DNA from: an uncultured Caryophanales bacterium
GTDB taxonomy: Bacteria > Bacillota_I > Bacilli_A > RFN20 > CAG-288
DNA: 64,000 nucleotides
Reading direction: 5' to 3'
NCBI GenBank assembly: GCA_905211645.1
Contig: CAJMBK010000008.1
Coordinates: 11,519-75,518 of the forward strand
This document shows, one piece after another, positions 43,868 to 52,248 of the stretch. Each line of letters begins with the position of its first letter. The stretch's first letter is position 1. The position numbers and the translations under genes are program-made. The notes under the pieces were generated by a model, which searched no databases, was not told the origin of the DNA, and was given only the letters and a program-made list of their open reading frames with translations.

Positions 43868-44449
43868 TTACTTATCTTCTTCGTCGTGACAGCAATCACC
43901 TTCACAACAAGTGTGACTATGTGGTTTTGGTTTAGCAAATAAGCTATCGAATTGACCTAATAAACTATCAACCTTTTCATCATCTGCATTTTCAGATTCT
44001 TCTAAAAGTGAATTGATTTGTTTAACAAATGGTGATTCTTCTTCCTCTTGAGGATCGACAGGATTATCTTCACCATCAAGTAATGATGTCTCTGCTTTAA
44101 CCATATTTGCAGGAGTTAAATAAAGTGGGTAATCATCATCGATTGAAAGATGTTCTTCATCGAAATATTTAACTCTGATAAGTGAGTTAATAGCAATTTC
44201 TTTCAACTTCTTTTGTAAATATTTGATGACATTTGGCATCAAATTTTTATATTTATTTGATGCGTCGATTTCACAGTTGATGTAGTAGGAAGTTTGTTCT
44301 TGACCATCATGAATAAAGAAACTTTCTGCGGCGATAAAGTTTAAATCTTTGTCTTCAATTTCCAATAAATTGACTAAATCTTTATGAATTTTCTTTGTGA
44401 AATCAGCGATGAGATAAATATCTTGACCTAAGAATTTAATTGTAACCAT
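43868..44449 (-). CDS. unknown protein with Cys/His C-terminal tail
   Basis: A 193-residue protein. The first 110 residues (VTIKFLGQDIYLIADF ... VKYFDEEHLSIDDDYPLYL) could be a small tautomerase-like fold resembling DUF1904, but this is only a pattern impression. The middle (120-165) is acidic and probably disordered. The end carries H177, H179, C181, C182, C186, C187 and H188 (HSHTCCEGDCCH). Such a tail should bind a metal ion. It sits between priA and rsmB, where Bacillus has def and fmt, and ends at its own terminator. Confidence 0.78.
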   Translation of the reverse strand: MVTIKFLGQDIYLIADFTKKIHKDLVNLLEIEDKDLNFIAAESFFIHDGQEQTSYYINCEIDASNKYKNLMPNVIKYLQKKLKEIAINSLIRVKYFDEEHLSIDDDYPLYLTPANMVKAETSLLDGEDNPVDPQEEEESPFVKQINSLLEESENADDEKVDSLLGQFDSLFAKPKPHSHTCCEGDCCHDEEDK

Positions 44450-44462
44450 ATTGCCTCCTTTT

Positions 44463-46661
44463 CTATATGCTTACTGGATCCATATCCAACAACATTTTGG
44501 TATTATATGAAATTTTTATACTTTTCAACTTGTCTAAGCAACTAGAAATTTTATCAAATTCCTTATATTTAATTAAGATGTTAATGATATATTTTCCACC
44601 TTCTCGTGAAATGTATGGGATATTTGGCCCGTAGATATTTGCAAAATCACTGATGTGATTAACTAAAAATCTTTTAATTAACAAACTGTCATTAAACACT
44701 GAGCGAGAGTTGGTGTTTTTTAAACGAATTAAAATTTGTTTTGAATATGGTGGATCAAAAATCTGCTTTCTTTGTTTGAACTGCTCTTCAAAGAAGTGCT
44801 CGTAGTCGTTAGTTAGGGCATATTTAAACAAATTGAATTCTTTGTTGTAGGTTTGAATAAGTAATGTTCCTCCTTTGGAAAGTTTATCTCCAATATTGAC
44901 AATATTCTGGTAGATGATTTCCTCTGAGTTGTAGAAAGGAATAGATAAACCTAAATCTGCATTGATAAAAGCAATTAAACCAACATTTTTGTAGTTAGGA
45001 ACATTTAAAACTGCATTTGTAGCAACTAAAATATTGAACTTATTCTCATTAAAACCGTAGATAAGTTTTTTCACTTCGTTATCTTTCATATCCGCAGTCA
45101 AAGTTTGAATGGAATAATTTGGTCTTAATCTATTCAAATCTTCAACAGTTTTGTCCATACCAAAACCAATTTGTTCGAAGTCTTGTGAAAAACATTTCTT
45201 GCATGTCACTTCCATTGGACTTAGATAAGTATGGCAGTGATTGCAGTAATATTTATCACCTTTTTTGTAATAAATAAGTGGTGAATTACAAGTTTCACAT
45301 TTCAAAACAGTTCCACATTCTGAGCACTCACTAAGTGAGGAATAACCTTTTCTATTTTCAACTAAGATTACTTGTTTATTTCGTTTGATGGTTTCATCAA
45401 TTTTAGCAAGTAATGTTTGTGAGAAAGTTGAAAATCCTTCAACTTGTTCATTTGGTGAAGTCATATCAATAACTAAAGAAGATGAACTTTCCTTCAATTT
45501 CATTGCGAAATCCCCAATCTTTTTAGTTTTTGCATATGCATAAAGTTCAATTGTAGGTGCCTTAGAAAGTAAGAATAACTTACAGTTTTCTTCATATTTA
45601 ACTTTCTTCATGAAAACATCCAAATATCTATATGTAGGAGCACCATCTCGTTTATAAGCAGAAACATCTTCAGCACTTAAAACTAAGATTGTTCTTAAAT
45701 TTTTAATGTTTAAAAAGGTACCTATTTGAGTAGCGATAACAATGCTCTTCTCTTTATTTTTGATTTCTTCATAAGTTTGATAAATCTCAGTATCACTCAT
45801 GGAAGAATGATAGATATCAACATCATCAAAGTAATTATTAAAGACTGAATAAATGTAATTTAAATAACCTAAACTAGGAACAATAATAAGTGTCGATTGT
45901 GATATAGAATAATTTCCTTTAGCCATATCAAGCATTAAAGAAATAGACTTATTTAACGACAAAAAGCTGACTAAATTAATGTTCTTATCGGTTTGAATTA
46001 GTTTGTTTTTCAATGTAACTAACTCACAACTTTCATCTTTAGAAAAGTCTAATTCATACAATTTCTTGTCGTTTAAAACTACTCTTTCAACAACTTTAAG
46101 ATAATTTCTTTGGACTAAAAATTGAGCATATACTCTATCTTTATAAGAGTTCGCTAAAACATCTTCAGTTTTAACTTTATTTATCAGATCCAACTGTTTT
46201 TCACTCAACAAAGAATAGTCATTATTCCCACCTAACTCTAAGTAAGAAATCTTTCTACCTTTTGTATGATTCAAAGCAGACTTTTTAACCTTCATAACTG
46301 GAGGAAACATGGTAGAAATTACGGTAGCAAGTGAAGTTTTGTAGTAATTGGATAAATTTTTAGCAAAGTCCATCATGTTTTCGGTCATGATAGGATCTTC
46401 ATCTAAAACTTTAATGATATCTTTAAGTTTGAATCCTTTTAGATTTTCATATTCTTCTCTGGATAAATTAGTTTCATAAACATCGATAACAAGTCCTACT
46501 TCAAAATTCTTTTCATTCAATTTGGCATCCTTTTTAACTTGACCAAATTGAACATAAACTCTTTGACCAGACTTACAAGAAATATTTTCATCACAAAAGT
46601 AAGTGAATCCTTCACTATCCATTTGAATATTTCTATCGACAATAACCGTAACTAATTTCAT
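44463..46661 (-). CDS. priA: PriA-like primosomal protein without helicase motifs
   Basis: A 732-residue relative of the PriA replication-restart helicase, in its usual slot after gmk. The zinc-binding region is complete (C446, C449, C455, C458, C473, C476, C487, C490), and an ENRKGYSS segment before it corresponds to the LNRRGYA block. The Walker A (GxTGSGKT in PriA) is replaced by FLSLNKSIS around 233-241. DEEH is SAED at 329-332. The SATPS motif is lost (SKAPT at 366-370), and the QVAGRAGR motif is QNIVNIGDK (585-593). It should not hydrolyse ATP. The frame is open over its whole length. Confidence 0.8.
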   Translation of the reverse strand: MKLVTVIVDRNIQMDSEGFTYFCDENISCKSGQRVYVQFGQVKKDAKLNEKNFEVGLVIDVYETNLSREEYENLKGFKLKDIIKVLDEDPIMTENMMDFAKNLSNYYKTSLATVISTMFPPVMKVKKSALNHTKGRKISYLELGGNNDYSLLSEKQLDLINKVKTEDVLANSYKDRVYAQFLVQRNYLKVVERVVLNDKKLYELDFSKDESCELVTLKNKLIQTDKNINLVSFLSLNKSISLMLDMAKGNYSISQSTLIIVPSLGYLNYIYSVFNNYFDDVDIYHSSMSDTEIYQTYEEIKNKEKSIVIATQIGTFLNIKNLRTILVLSAEDVSAYKRDGAPTYRYLDVFMKKVKYEENCKLFLLSKAPTIELYAYAKTKKIGDFAMKLKESSSSLVIDMTSPNEQVEGFSTFSQTLLAKIDETIKRNKQVILVENRKGYSSLSECSECGTVLKCETCNSPLIYYKKGDKYYCNHCHTYLSPMEVTCKKCFSQDFEQIGFGMDKTVEDLNRLRPNYSIQTLTADMKDNEVKKLIYGFNENKFNILVATNAVLNVPNYKNVGLIAFINADLGLSIPFYNSEEIIYQNIVNIGDKLSKGGTLLIQTYNKEFNLFKYALTNDYEHFFEEQFKQRKQIFDPPYSKQILIRLKNTNSRSVFNDSLLIKRFLVNHISDFANIYGPNIPYISREGGKYIINILIKYKEFDKISSCLDKLKSIKISYNTKMLLDMDPVSI

Positions 46662-46671
46662 ATATTCCTAT

Positions 46672-46710
46672 TATAAAAAAGTTCAAGATAACATTTCATT
46701 TATCTTGAAC
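46672..46710 (-). terminator. terminator of gmk
   Basis: GTTCAAGATAA and TTATCTTGAAC form an 11-bp stem around an eight-base loop. On the minus strand it runs into TTTTTTA. It separates gmk from priA. Confidence 0.9.
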
Positions 46711-46711
46711 A

Positions 46712-47296
46712 CTAATCTTCTAATGAATCAATTTTGTCTCTGATAATTTCTTGTATAGCATTTGCTGCTTTTTGAATATCATCATTAACTACTGTGAAAT
46801 CGTACATATTTGCAAGTTTCATCTCTGATTGAGCCTTTTCAAGTCTTTCACGGATAACTTCTTCAGTCTCAGTCTTTCTATTTCTGATACGATTTTCAAG
46901 TTCTTCTAAGCTTGGTGGAACTAAAAAGATTGTAACCATGTGATCATCTTTGTAGTGATCCATAACTTGTTTAGCACCATTAATTTCAATCTCTAAGAAT
47001 ACGTTTTTACCTCTATTTAAGAGCTCTAAGACATAATCTTTAGGTGTGCCGTAGTAATTACCAACAAATTGAGTATACTCGAGGAATCCGTCTTCTTTGA
47101 TCTTCTCTTTAAATTCTTCTTTGGTAACAAAAAAATAGTCCTTACCATCAATTTCCAAATTTCTAGGTTTTCTAGTTGTCATAGAAATTGAATATACAAG
47201 GTTTAAACTTAAATCTGCCATAACCAAGCGTCTGACGGTACCTTTACCAACGCCAGAAGGACCAGAAAGGACTATCAAAATTCCTCTTTTGTTCAT
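46712..47296 (-). CDS. gmk: guanylate kinase
   Basis: Phosphorylates GMP to GDP. The 194 residues have the P-loop GPSGVGKGT (12-20), the GMP-binding SMTTRKPR (MTTR) with YFF, and the lid region. AGAGG precedes the ATG. It lies divergently from rqcH, as in Bacillus where gmk lies a few genes from yloA. Confidence 0.97.
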   Translation of the reverse strand: MNKRGILIVLSGPSGVGKGTVRRLVMADLSLNLVYSISMTTRKPRNLEIDGKDYFFVTKEEFKEKIKEDGFLEYTQFVGNYYGTPKDYVLELLNRGKNVFLEIEINGAKQVMDHYKDDHMVTIFLVPPSLEELENRIRNRKTETEEVIRERLEKAQSEMKLANMYDFTVVNDDIQKAANAIQEIIRDKIDSLED

Positions 47297-47394
47297 ATTT
47301 ACCTCTTAGAATAGTAAATATTATAATAATAAAGCTTTGTTTTTGAAAAATATATTTTAAGAAAGAGCTTGCATTTTTTTAGAAAGGGCTTTAA

Positions 47395-49023
47395 ATGGCA
47401 TTAGATAATCTAGTTATTGAAAAAATCGTAAATAAATTAAATTCAGAATTATTGAATAGTTATGTCGGTGAAATCATTAAAATCAGCCAAAATGACTACT
47501 CTTTTCCTTTGCACGCTCTTGAAAGTGAGACTAAAAAACGCACAAATCTCATCATTTCAATGGATAATAAGAATCCTTTGATCACTTCAACCGATGAAAC
47601 ATTATACAAAGTTAACGATAACACACCTTTTTTCAATGTTTTAAAGAAAATTAAAGGTACAAAATTAACTAAAATTGAAAAGTTGAAAGGTGAAAGAATC
47701 ATCACTTTAACTTTCATGAAAGATAATAGAGGTGATGCCTTAGTTATCGATGATGAAGTTGGCTACAAACTCATCGTTGAACTCTTTGGTAATCATCCAA
47801 ATTTAGTCATGATTTCCATGAAAACAAATCTTATTGTAAATATATATAAGGAAAAAGGAGATTTCTTATCCGAAAATTTCATTGGTAAAAATACTCCTTA
47901 CGTTTACTGTGATGAAAGAAAATTATTCTACGATTGTGAAACCTTAGAAGAATGCCAAACTTACTTATCAAATAAAACCTTTGAGTATCTTTCAAACTAT
48001 GTAAATAGCTCAAATAAGTGCTTAAAAGAAGTACAAGATGAAATTTTTAACTCAAAAGTTCTTTATATCATCAAAAACTCAATCCAACCATATCATTTTG
48101 GAATCGAAACAGCTATTCCAATTGAAATTGATGACCTTTTCAAATACTTCAATGCCAATCAGAAGCAAGTTGCCGAGTCTTTGAAAGAAGAAAAACTCAA
48201 AAAAGAGCTTGTAAGATTGAATAAAACAATACACAAGAAGATTAAAAATCTTCAGGAAGACTTGGAAAAAGCAAAGAAAAACATCATTTTTAAAGATTAC
48301 GGTATCTTACTTTTGAATAATCAAGAGCTCTACAAACCAAATATGGAGCAGATTACTCTTGAAAATCAAACTATCAAATTGGATCCAAATTTAAGTGCGG
48401 TTGAGAATGCTTCAGCATACTTTAAAAAGTATCATAAAGCCAAACAAGCACTAATTATTTTGACTGAACTTATCGCAAAAACTGAAGATGAAGTTAGTTA
48501 TTTAGATAACAAACTTCTTAATTTTGATAAAGCTACTCCACGTGATTTAATGGAATTAAAGGAAGAACTTGTCTTAACAGGTTACTTAAAATCCACCAAG
48601 AAAAATACCAAAGGTAAGAAATCTAAAAAGCCAAACACCAATATCAAAGTCTACAAACCACATCAATTAGATACAGACTTTGGCACAATTCTTTTTGGTA
48701 TGAACGATTTACAAAACGAATCTTTAACGTTCAAAATAGCAAATAAAGAAGATATTTTTGTTCATATCAAAGATTATCCAGGTGCACATATTTTAATTAG
48801 AAGAGTAGATTATAACAAGAATAGCAAAAACATCTTAGAACTCGCAGGCAAAATTGCTTTATTCTTATCCAATGTATCATCAGGCGAAATTCAATACTGT
48901 CAAATTACCAAAGTTAAAAAGAGAAACGTAAAATTAGGTCTTGTTACTTTAAGAGAATATCAAACATTTTTCACTAAACTTGACGATAAAGATTTACTCT
49001 ATTTCAAGAAAGCAATTAAGTAA
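47395..49023 (+). CDS. rqcH: RqcH (NFACT family) ribosome quality-control factor
   Basis: Binds stalled 60S-like (50S) subunits with peptidyl-tRNA and adds alanine tails in Bacillus. The 542 residues show an NFACT-N domain, with GERIITL in place of the catalytic D-R block, a central coiled coil (about 265-370), and the C-terminal NFACT-R/DUF814 region from KPHQLDTDFG to HILIRR. The Lys-rich KKNTKGKKSKK is a short linker. AAAGGG precedes the ATG. Some databases call it fibronectin-binding protein. Confidence 0.92.
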   Translation: MALDNLVIEKIVNKLNSELLNSYVGEIIKISQNDYSFPLHALESETKKRTNLIISMDNKNPLITSTDETLYKVNDNTPFFNVLKKIKGTKLTKIEKLKGERIITLTFMKDNRGDALVIDDEVGYKLIVELFGNHPNLVMISMKTNLIVNIYKEKGDFLSENFIGKNTPYVYCDERKLFYDCETLEECQTYLSNKTFEYLSNYVNSSNKCLKEVQDEIFNSKVLYIIKNSIQPYHFGIETAIPIEIDDLFKYFNANQKQVAESLKEEKLKKELVRLNKTIHKKIKNLQEDLEKAKKNIIFKDYGILLLNNQELYKPNMEQITLENQTIKLDPNLSAVENASAYFKKYHKAKQALIILTELIAKTEDEVSYLDNKLLNFDKATPRDLMELKEELVLTGYLKSTKKNTKGKKSKKPNTNIKVYKPHQLDTDFGTILFGMNDLQNESLTFKIANKEDIFVHIKDYPGAHILIRRVDYNKNSKNILELAGKIALFLSNVSSGEIQYCQITKVKKRNVKLGLVTLREYQTFFTKLDDKDLLYFKKAIK

Positions 49024-49079
49024 TTAAAACCAATCAGAAAACTTACATTTTTTGTTGAAAGTCCATATTTATAAAAAAC

Positions 49080-49108
49080 TTGCTAAGAAAGTTTTTGTAT
49101 TATATAAT
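49080..49108 (+). promoter_or_regulatory. promoter of tRNA-Thr (GGT)
   Basis: TTGCTA (49080-49085) and a consensus TATAAT (49103-49108) are 17 bases apart, 13 bases before the tRNA. Confidence 0.75.
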
Positions 49109-49121
49109 TATTGAGCATTTT

Positions 49122-49192
49122 GCCTTGTTAGTTAAGTGGTATAACGGATCCATGGTAAGGATCAATCGCTAGTTCGATTCTGGCACGAGGCA
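49122..49192 (+). tRNA. tRNA-Thr (GGT)
   Basis: Acceptor GCCTTGT pairs with ACGAGGC. Anticodon stem GATCC/GGATC encloses ATGGTAA, anticodon GGT. T-arm GCTAGTTCGATTCTGGC. CCA is not encoded, and seven T residues follow. Confidence 0.92.
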
Positions 49193-49272
49193 TTTTTTTA
49201 ATATCAATTTGTACGATATTAAAAAGTGAATGCTAATTTATTTATCTTAATTAATTTATTAATTATTCGTTT

Positions 49273-49281
49273 TGTTATAAT
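49273..49281 (+). promoter_or_regulatory. extended -10 promoter of the thioredoxin-like gene
   Basis: TGTTATAAT is a consensus extended -10 element, 56 bases before the ATG at 49338. No good -35 is present. Confidence 0.55.
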
Positions 49282-49337
49282 TAATGAGTATTTAAACAAA
49301 ACATTAAATATATCTATTTTTTGTTGAGGTGTTTTAG

Positions 49338-50015
49338 ATGTCAGATAAGAAGAAAAAACAAGAAACCGGTGTTGAAAGCGTCACTGCTACACCTTATGGT
49401 GAAGCAACAGTCAATAAGAGCAGTAACACCATCAAAAATAAATTTAGAATCTTCTGGAGATGGTTCAAAGAAGATGCAACCTGGCTCCAAGTCTTACTTA
49501 TTATTCTCGTAATTTTCGGTGTATTTATCGGTGTTTCATATTCAATTCCAGCAATTAAGAATGCAATTGAACAAGGTAAAGTATCAACTTTCTATAAAGA
49601 TCATCAAATTACATATGCTGAACTTGAAGAAAAGAGAAAATCAGAAGAACAATTCACTGTCTTCTTCTATGGTGAAAATTGTACTCACTGTGAAACTGTT
49701 CAAAACGGTGTTGAAGAATACTACACTGATTTAGGTAAAGATAATGTTGTCTACACCATCAATATTGAAGATAAAGACTACATCACACAAGAACAAATCA
49801 CATTCTTACACGATGAATTAGCAGTTGTCTACGATACTCAAGATCCTGAATATATTTCCTCAGAATACAAGAGCTTCACAGATGCTTCATCAACTGGTAT
49901 CCCAACTCCTACAATTGTTATCTACAGAGATGGTACTCCAATTAGAGTTGTTTTAGGTATCGATGAATCTAACCCTGTTAAATATTTATCTGATACTTTC
50001 TACGATAATTTATAA
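49338..50015 (+). CDS. membrane-anchored thioredoxin-fold protein (CTHC)
   Basis: A 225-residue protein with a cytoplasmic basic N-terminus, one membrane span (about 48-70), then an extracytoplasmic thioredoxin-like domain. FFYGENCTHCETV gives the active site C115-x2-C118, and TGIPTPTIV holds the cis-proline. It probably handles disulfides or electron transfer outside the membrane. The gene is followed by a terminator and then by a second thioredoxin-fold lipoprotein gene. Confidence 0.85.
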   Translation: MSDKKKKQETGVESVTATPYGEATVNKSSNTIKNKFRIFWRWFKEDATWLQVLLIILVIFGVFIGVSYSIPAIKNAIEQGKVSTFYKDHQITYAELEEKRKSEEQFTVFFYGENCTHCETVQNGVEEYYTDLGKDNVVYTINIEDKDYITQEQITFLHDELAVVYDTQDPEYISSEYKSFTDASSTGIPTPTIVIYRDGTPIRVVLGIDESNPVKYLSDTFYDNL

Positions 50016-50038
50016 TTTCTAGTTTAATAATGTCATTT

Positions 50039-50066
50039 AAGCCACTCCAAAAAAGTGGCTTTTTTG
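50039..50066 (+). terminator. terminator of the thioredoxin-like gene
   Basis: AAGCCACT and AGTGGCTT form an 8-bp stem around CCAAAAA, followed by six T residues. Confidence 0.85.
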
Positions 50067-50083
50067 TATAATTTAAATCGCAT

Positions 50084-50644
50084 ATGAAAAAAATAAAATA
50101 CTTAACTTTAACATTTGTTTCTCTTTTTTCTCTTCAAAGTTGTAACATTTACAAACAAAATACTGTTAACTATGAGGAGTATCTTACTCATTGTGATAAT
50201 GACGAAACATTTTTCTTGTCTTTATATGGTACTTCATGCCATGCATGTGAATCAGCTTTAAAAGATGTAACTTCTTATTTCAAAAATAATCAAGAAGTTC
50301 CAGTATATTTCATGGATGCTCAAACTTTATTCCAAACTGGAAATGAAAGCCAAAGAGAAAATATTTACAATACAGTTGTTTCAGCCTACACAAAAAATGA
50401 AGCAAATTATCGCTATAGATACTTCACTTCTGAAATTAGTGAAGTCACTTCTGAAAACTTCAAAGATTATTTCCCAAGTTTAGTTACACCTACTAACATT
50501 CTTTTTAAAGATGGTGAAGCAGTTTCGGTTAGATTTGGTTATTACAATCTTGCTAAAGATGCTACACCAGAAAACCAAACTTTGGAAGAAAACGGAGTTG
50601 CTGAAACATTGGATAACATGCTTAAACAAGCAGGTCTCAAATAA
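50084..50644 (+). CDS. thioredoxin-fold lipoprotein (CHAC)
   Basis: A 186-residue lipoprotein. The first 20 residues are a signal peptide ending in the lipobox LQSC, with C20 the lipidated residue. The mature protein has LYGTSCHACESA, giving C52-x2-C55, and VTPTNILFKDGE with the cis-proline. It resembles the preceding membrane protein in layout, and both act outside the cell membrane. TATAAT at 50067-50072 lies 11 bases before the ATG and there is no ribosome binding site, so the message may be nearly leaderless. Confidence 0.85.
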   Translation: MKKIKYLTLTFVSLFSLQSCNIYKQNTVNYEEYLTHCDNDETFFLSLYGTSCHACESALKDVTSYFKNNQEVPVYFMDAQTLFQTGNESQRENIYNTVVSAYTKNEANYRYRYFTSEISEVTSENFKDYFPSLVTPTNILFKDGEAVSVRFGYYNLAKDATPENQTLEENGVAETLDNMLKQAGLK

Positions 50645-50694
50645 AAAACTTTGTCTACCAATCTGATAAACAAAGCCATAATTTACAATATAAG

Positions 50695-50722
50695 TAATTC
50701 ACCTTCGGGTGAATTATTTTTT
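50695..50722 (+). terminator. terminator of the lipoprotein gene
   Basis: TAATTCACC-TTCG-GGTGAATTA forms a 9-bp stem with a stable tetraloop and a run of six T. The right arm includes the coaD stop codon on the other strand. Confidence 0.9.
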
Positions 50723-51184
50723 GTTCCAATATTTAATTACGCTCTTAGGAACTAAACTGGAAATATCTGCTCCGTAAAGATGCAATTCTTTAATTGTTGA
50801 AGAAGATAAGAAAGAATATTCTTTACTTGCCATGAAGAAAATGGTTTCGATATTTTTATCGATAAATTCATTTGTTGAGTGAACCATAAATTCATATTCG
50901 TAATCAGTAACAGCTCTTAATCCTCTAATTAAACAGGTTGCACCAACTTCTTTAGCTTTATCAACAACTAAACCTTCAGTGTAAGTAACTTCGAAACCAT
51001 CATAATCTTTGAAAGTTTCTTTAATCATTTCAATTCTTTCTTTCAAAGTGAAAGAATATTTTTTCTGTGTATTATTTGCAACACAGATAATAACTTTATC
51101 AAAGATTTTTCTAGCTCTTAAAGCAATTTCAACGTGACCATTTGTGATTGGGTCAAATGAACCCGGATATAAACAAACTTTCAT
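50714..51184 (-). CDS. coaD: phosphopantetheine adenylyltransferase
   Basis: Fourth step of coenzyme A synthesis. The 156 residues begin with the nucleotidyl-transfer motif YPGSFDPITNGH (T/HxGH) and continue with RGLRAVTDYEYE and the C-terminal SSSTIKEL. It forms the Bacillus-like ylbF-rsmD-coaD gene group with small gaps. Confidence 0.97.
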   Translation of the reverse strand: MKVCLYPGSFDPITNGHVEIALRARKIFDKVIICVANNTQKKYSFTLKERIEMIKETFKDYDGFEVTYTEGLVVDKAKEVGATCLIRGLRAVTDYEYEFMVHSTNEFIDKNIETIFFMASKEYSFLSSSTIKELHLYGADISSLVPKSVIKYWNKK

Positions 51185-51187
51185 AAT

Positions 51188-51736
51188 TTACTCCTCAATC
51201 AAGCGGTATTTACCTATATATTTTGAACCGTATTTGTAGGTTTTTAATTCAAATCCTTCAATTTCTTCAGGAACTTCTAATGCTTCAAGAATAACTAAAG
51301 CACTTGGATTTAGCATATTATTATCATGAAGATAATGAAGAATATCTTTTGTAATTTTCATTCTGTAAGGTGGATCTAGATAGACAATATCCAACATTAC
51401 ACCATTATTTTTCATGCTATTTAAGCATTGAATGTAATCCATTTTACTAAGAATAACTTTCTTTTCTTCATCAATTGCTCTGACATTGTCTAAAAGAATC
51501 TTATAAACATTCCTATCAAGTTCATTCATATAAACTTTTGAGGATCCTCTGGACAACGCTTCTAACCCAACTGCACCAGAACCAGCAAATAAATCTAAGA
51601 AAACTGAATTTGCTATATCAAAATTAAGAGAAGAAAAGACTGCTTCCCTAATTTTATCCATCGTTGGACGAGTTGTTGTGCTTGAAGGAATTTTAAGTTG
51701 TCTCCTTCTGTATTTACCACCAATAATTCTTAACAT
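51188..51736 (-). CDS. rsmD: 16S rRNA G966 methyltransferase RsmD
   Basis: A SAM-dependent rRNA N2-guanine methyltransferase, 182 residues. It starts MLRIIGGKYRRRQLKIP and has TTRPT, the SAM loop DLFAGSGAVGLEALSRG and the catalytic YLDPPY. It precedes coaD by three bases and follows the ylbF homologue. Confidence 0.96.
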   Translation of the reverse strand: MLRIIGGKYRRRQLKIPSSTTTRPTMDKIREAVFSSLNFDIANSVFLDLFAGSGAVGLEALSRGSSKVYMNELDRNVYKILLDNVRAIDEEKKVILSKMDYIQCLNSMKNNGVMLDIVYLDPPYRMKITKDILHYLHDNNMLNPSALVILEALEVPEEIEGFELKTYKYGSKYIGKYRLIEE

Positions 51737-51740
51737 AAGT

Positions 51741-52109
51741 CTACTTTAATACGGATAATATTTCAGTTTCCAATCTATTTACTAAAGATAAAAGTTGTTT
51801 CTTAGTTTCGTTATATTTTACAACTATTTCGTCACTGAAATACTCTTTTCTAAGTCGATAATATTCATCTTCCAATTTCTTAATTTCGTTCTTTGGCATG
51901 AAGCTTTTATACTTTTCAATCTGTTCAGAAATTTCATCTAGATGAGACTTTTTCAATCTTAAATTCACTGAGGAATCTAGTATCTTTTCTGCTTCAACAA
52001 AATTTTTGTAATAAGGGTGAAGTTTTATATCTTCATAAAGAGTATCAAGCAACTTTTTAAGCTCTTCATCAATAAAACTATCACTAACTAAATATGAATT
52101 ATCAACCAT
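51741..52109 (-). CDS. ylbF: YlbF family regulator (RicF-like)
   Basis: A 122-residue helical protein of the YlbF/YmcA family. The family forms a complex (RicAFT) that in Bacillus affects RNase Y and development. The C-terminal cysteines that hold the Fe-S clusters of RicF are not present here. It lies directly before rsmD-coaD, the same order as Bacillus ylbF-ylbG-ylbH-coaD, though ylbG is missing. Confidence 0.75.
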   Translation of the reverse strand: MVDNSYLVSDSFIDEELKKLLDTLYEDIKLHPYYKNFVEAEKILDSSVNLRLKKSHLDEISEQIEKYKSFMPKNEIKKLEDEYYRLRKEYFSDEIVVKYNETKKQLLSLVNRLETEILSVLK

Positions 52110-52157
52110 ATAGAAATTATAACATTTCGCATTTTATTAAATTTAGCGTGTAAACTC

Positions 52158-52180
52158 ATATGAATATAATATATTCATAT
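52158..52180. promoter_or_regulatory. perfect palindrome between ylbF and def
   Basis: An 11-bp perfect inverted repeat, ATATGAATATA with TATATTCATAT, separated by one A. It lies between the divergent ylbF and def genes (52110-52248). A -35 TTGTCA (52203-52208) with TATTTT 18 bases later could serve def just downstream. It may be an operator. Confidence 0.45.
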
Positions 52181-52248
52181 CTTTTTAAATTTTGTTAAAA
52201 TATTGTCAACCGATAAATCTAAATAATATTTTGTAAAGGAAAAATAAA

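Noticed and set aside
44463..46661. priA as a pseudogene broken by frameshift
   Set aside because: The frame is open for 732 codons, the zinc cysteines are all kept and the start is intact. It reads as a maintained protein with lost catalytic motifs.
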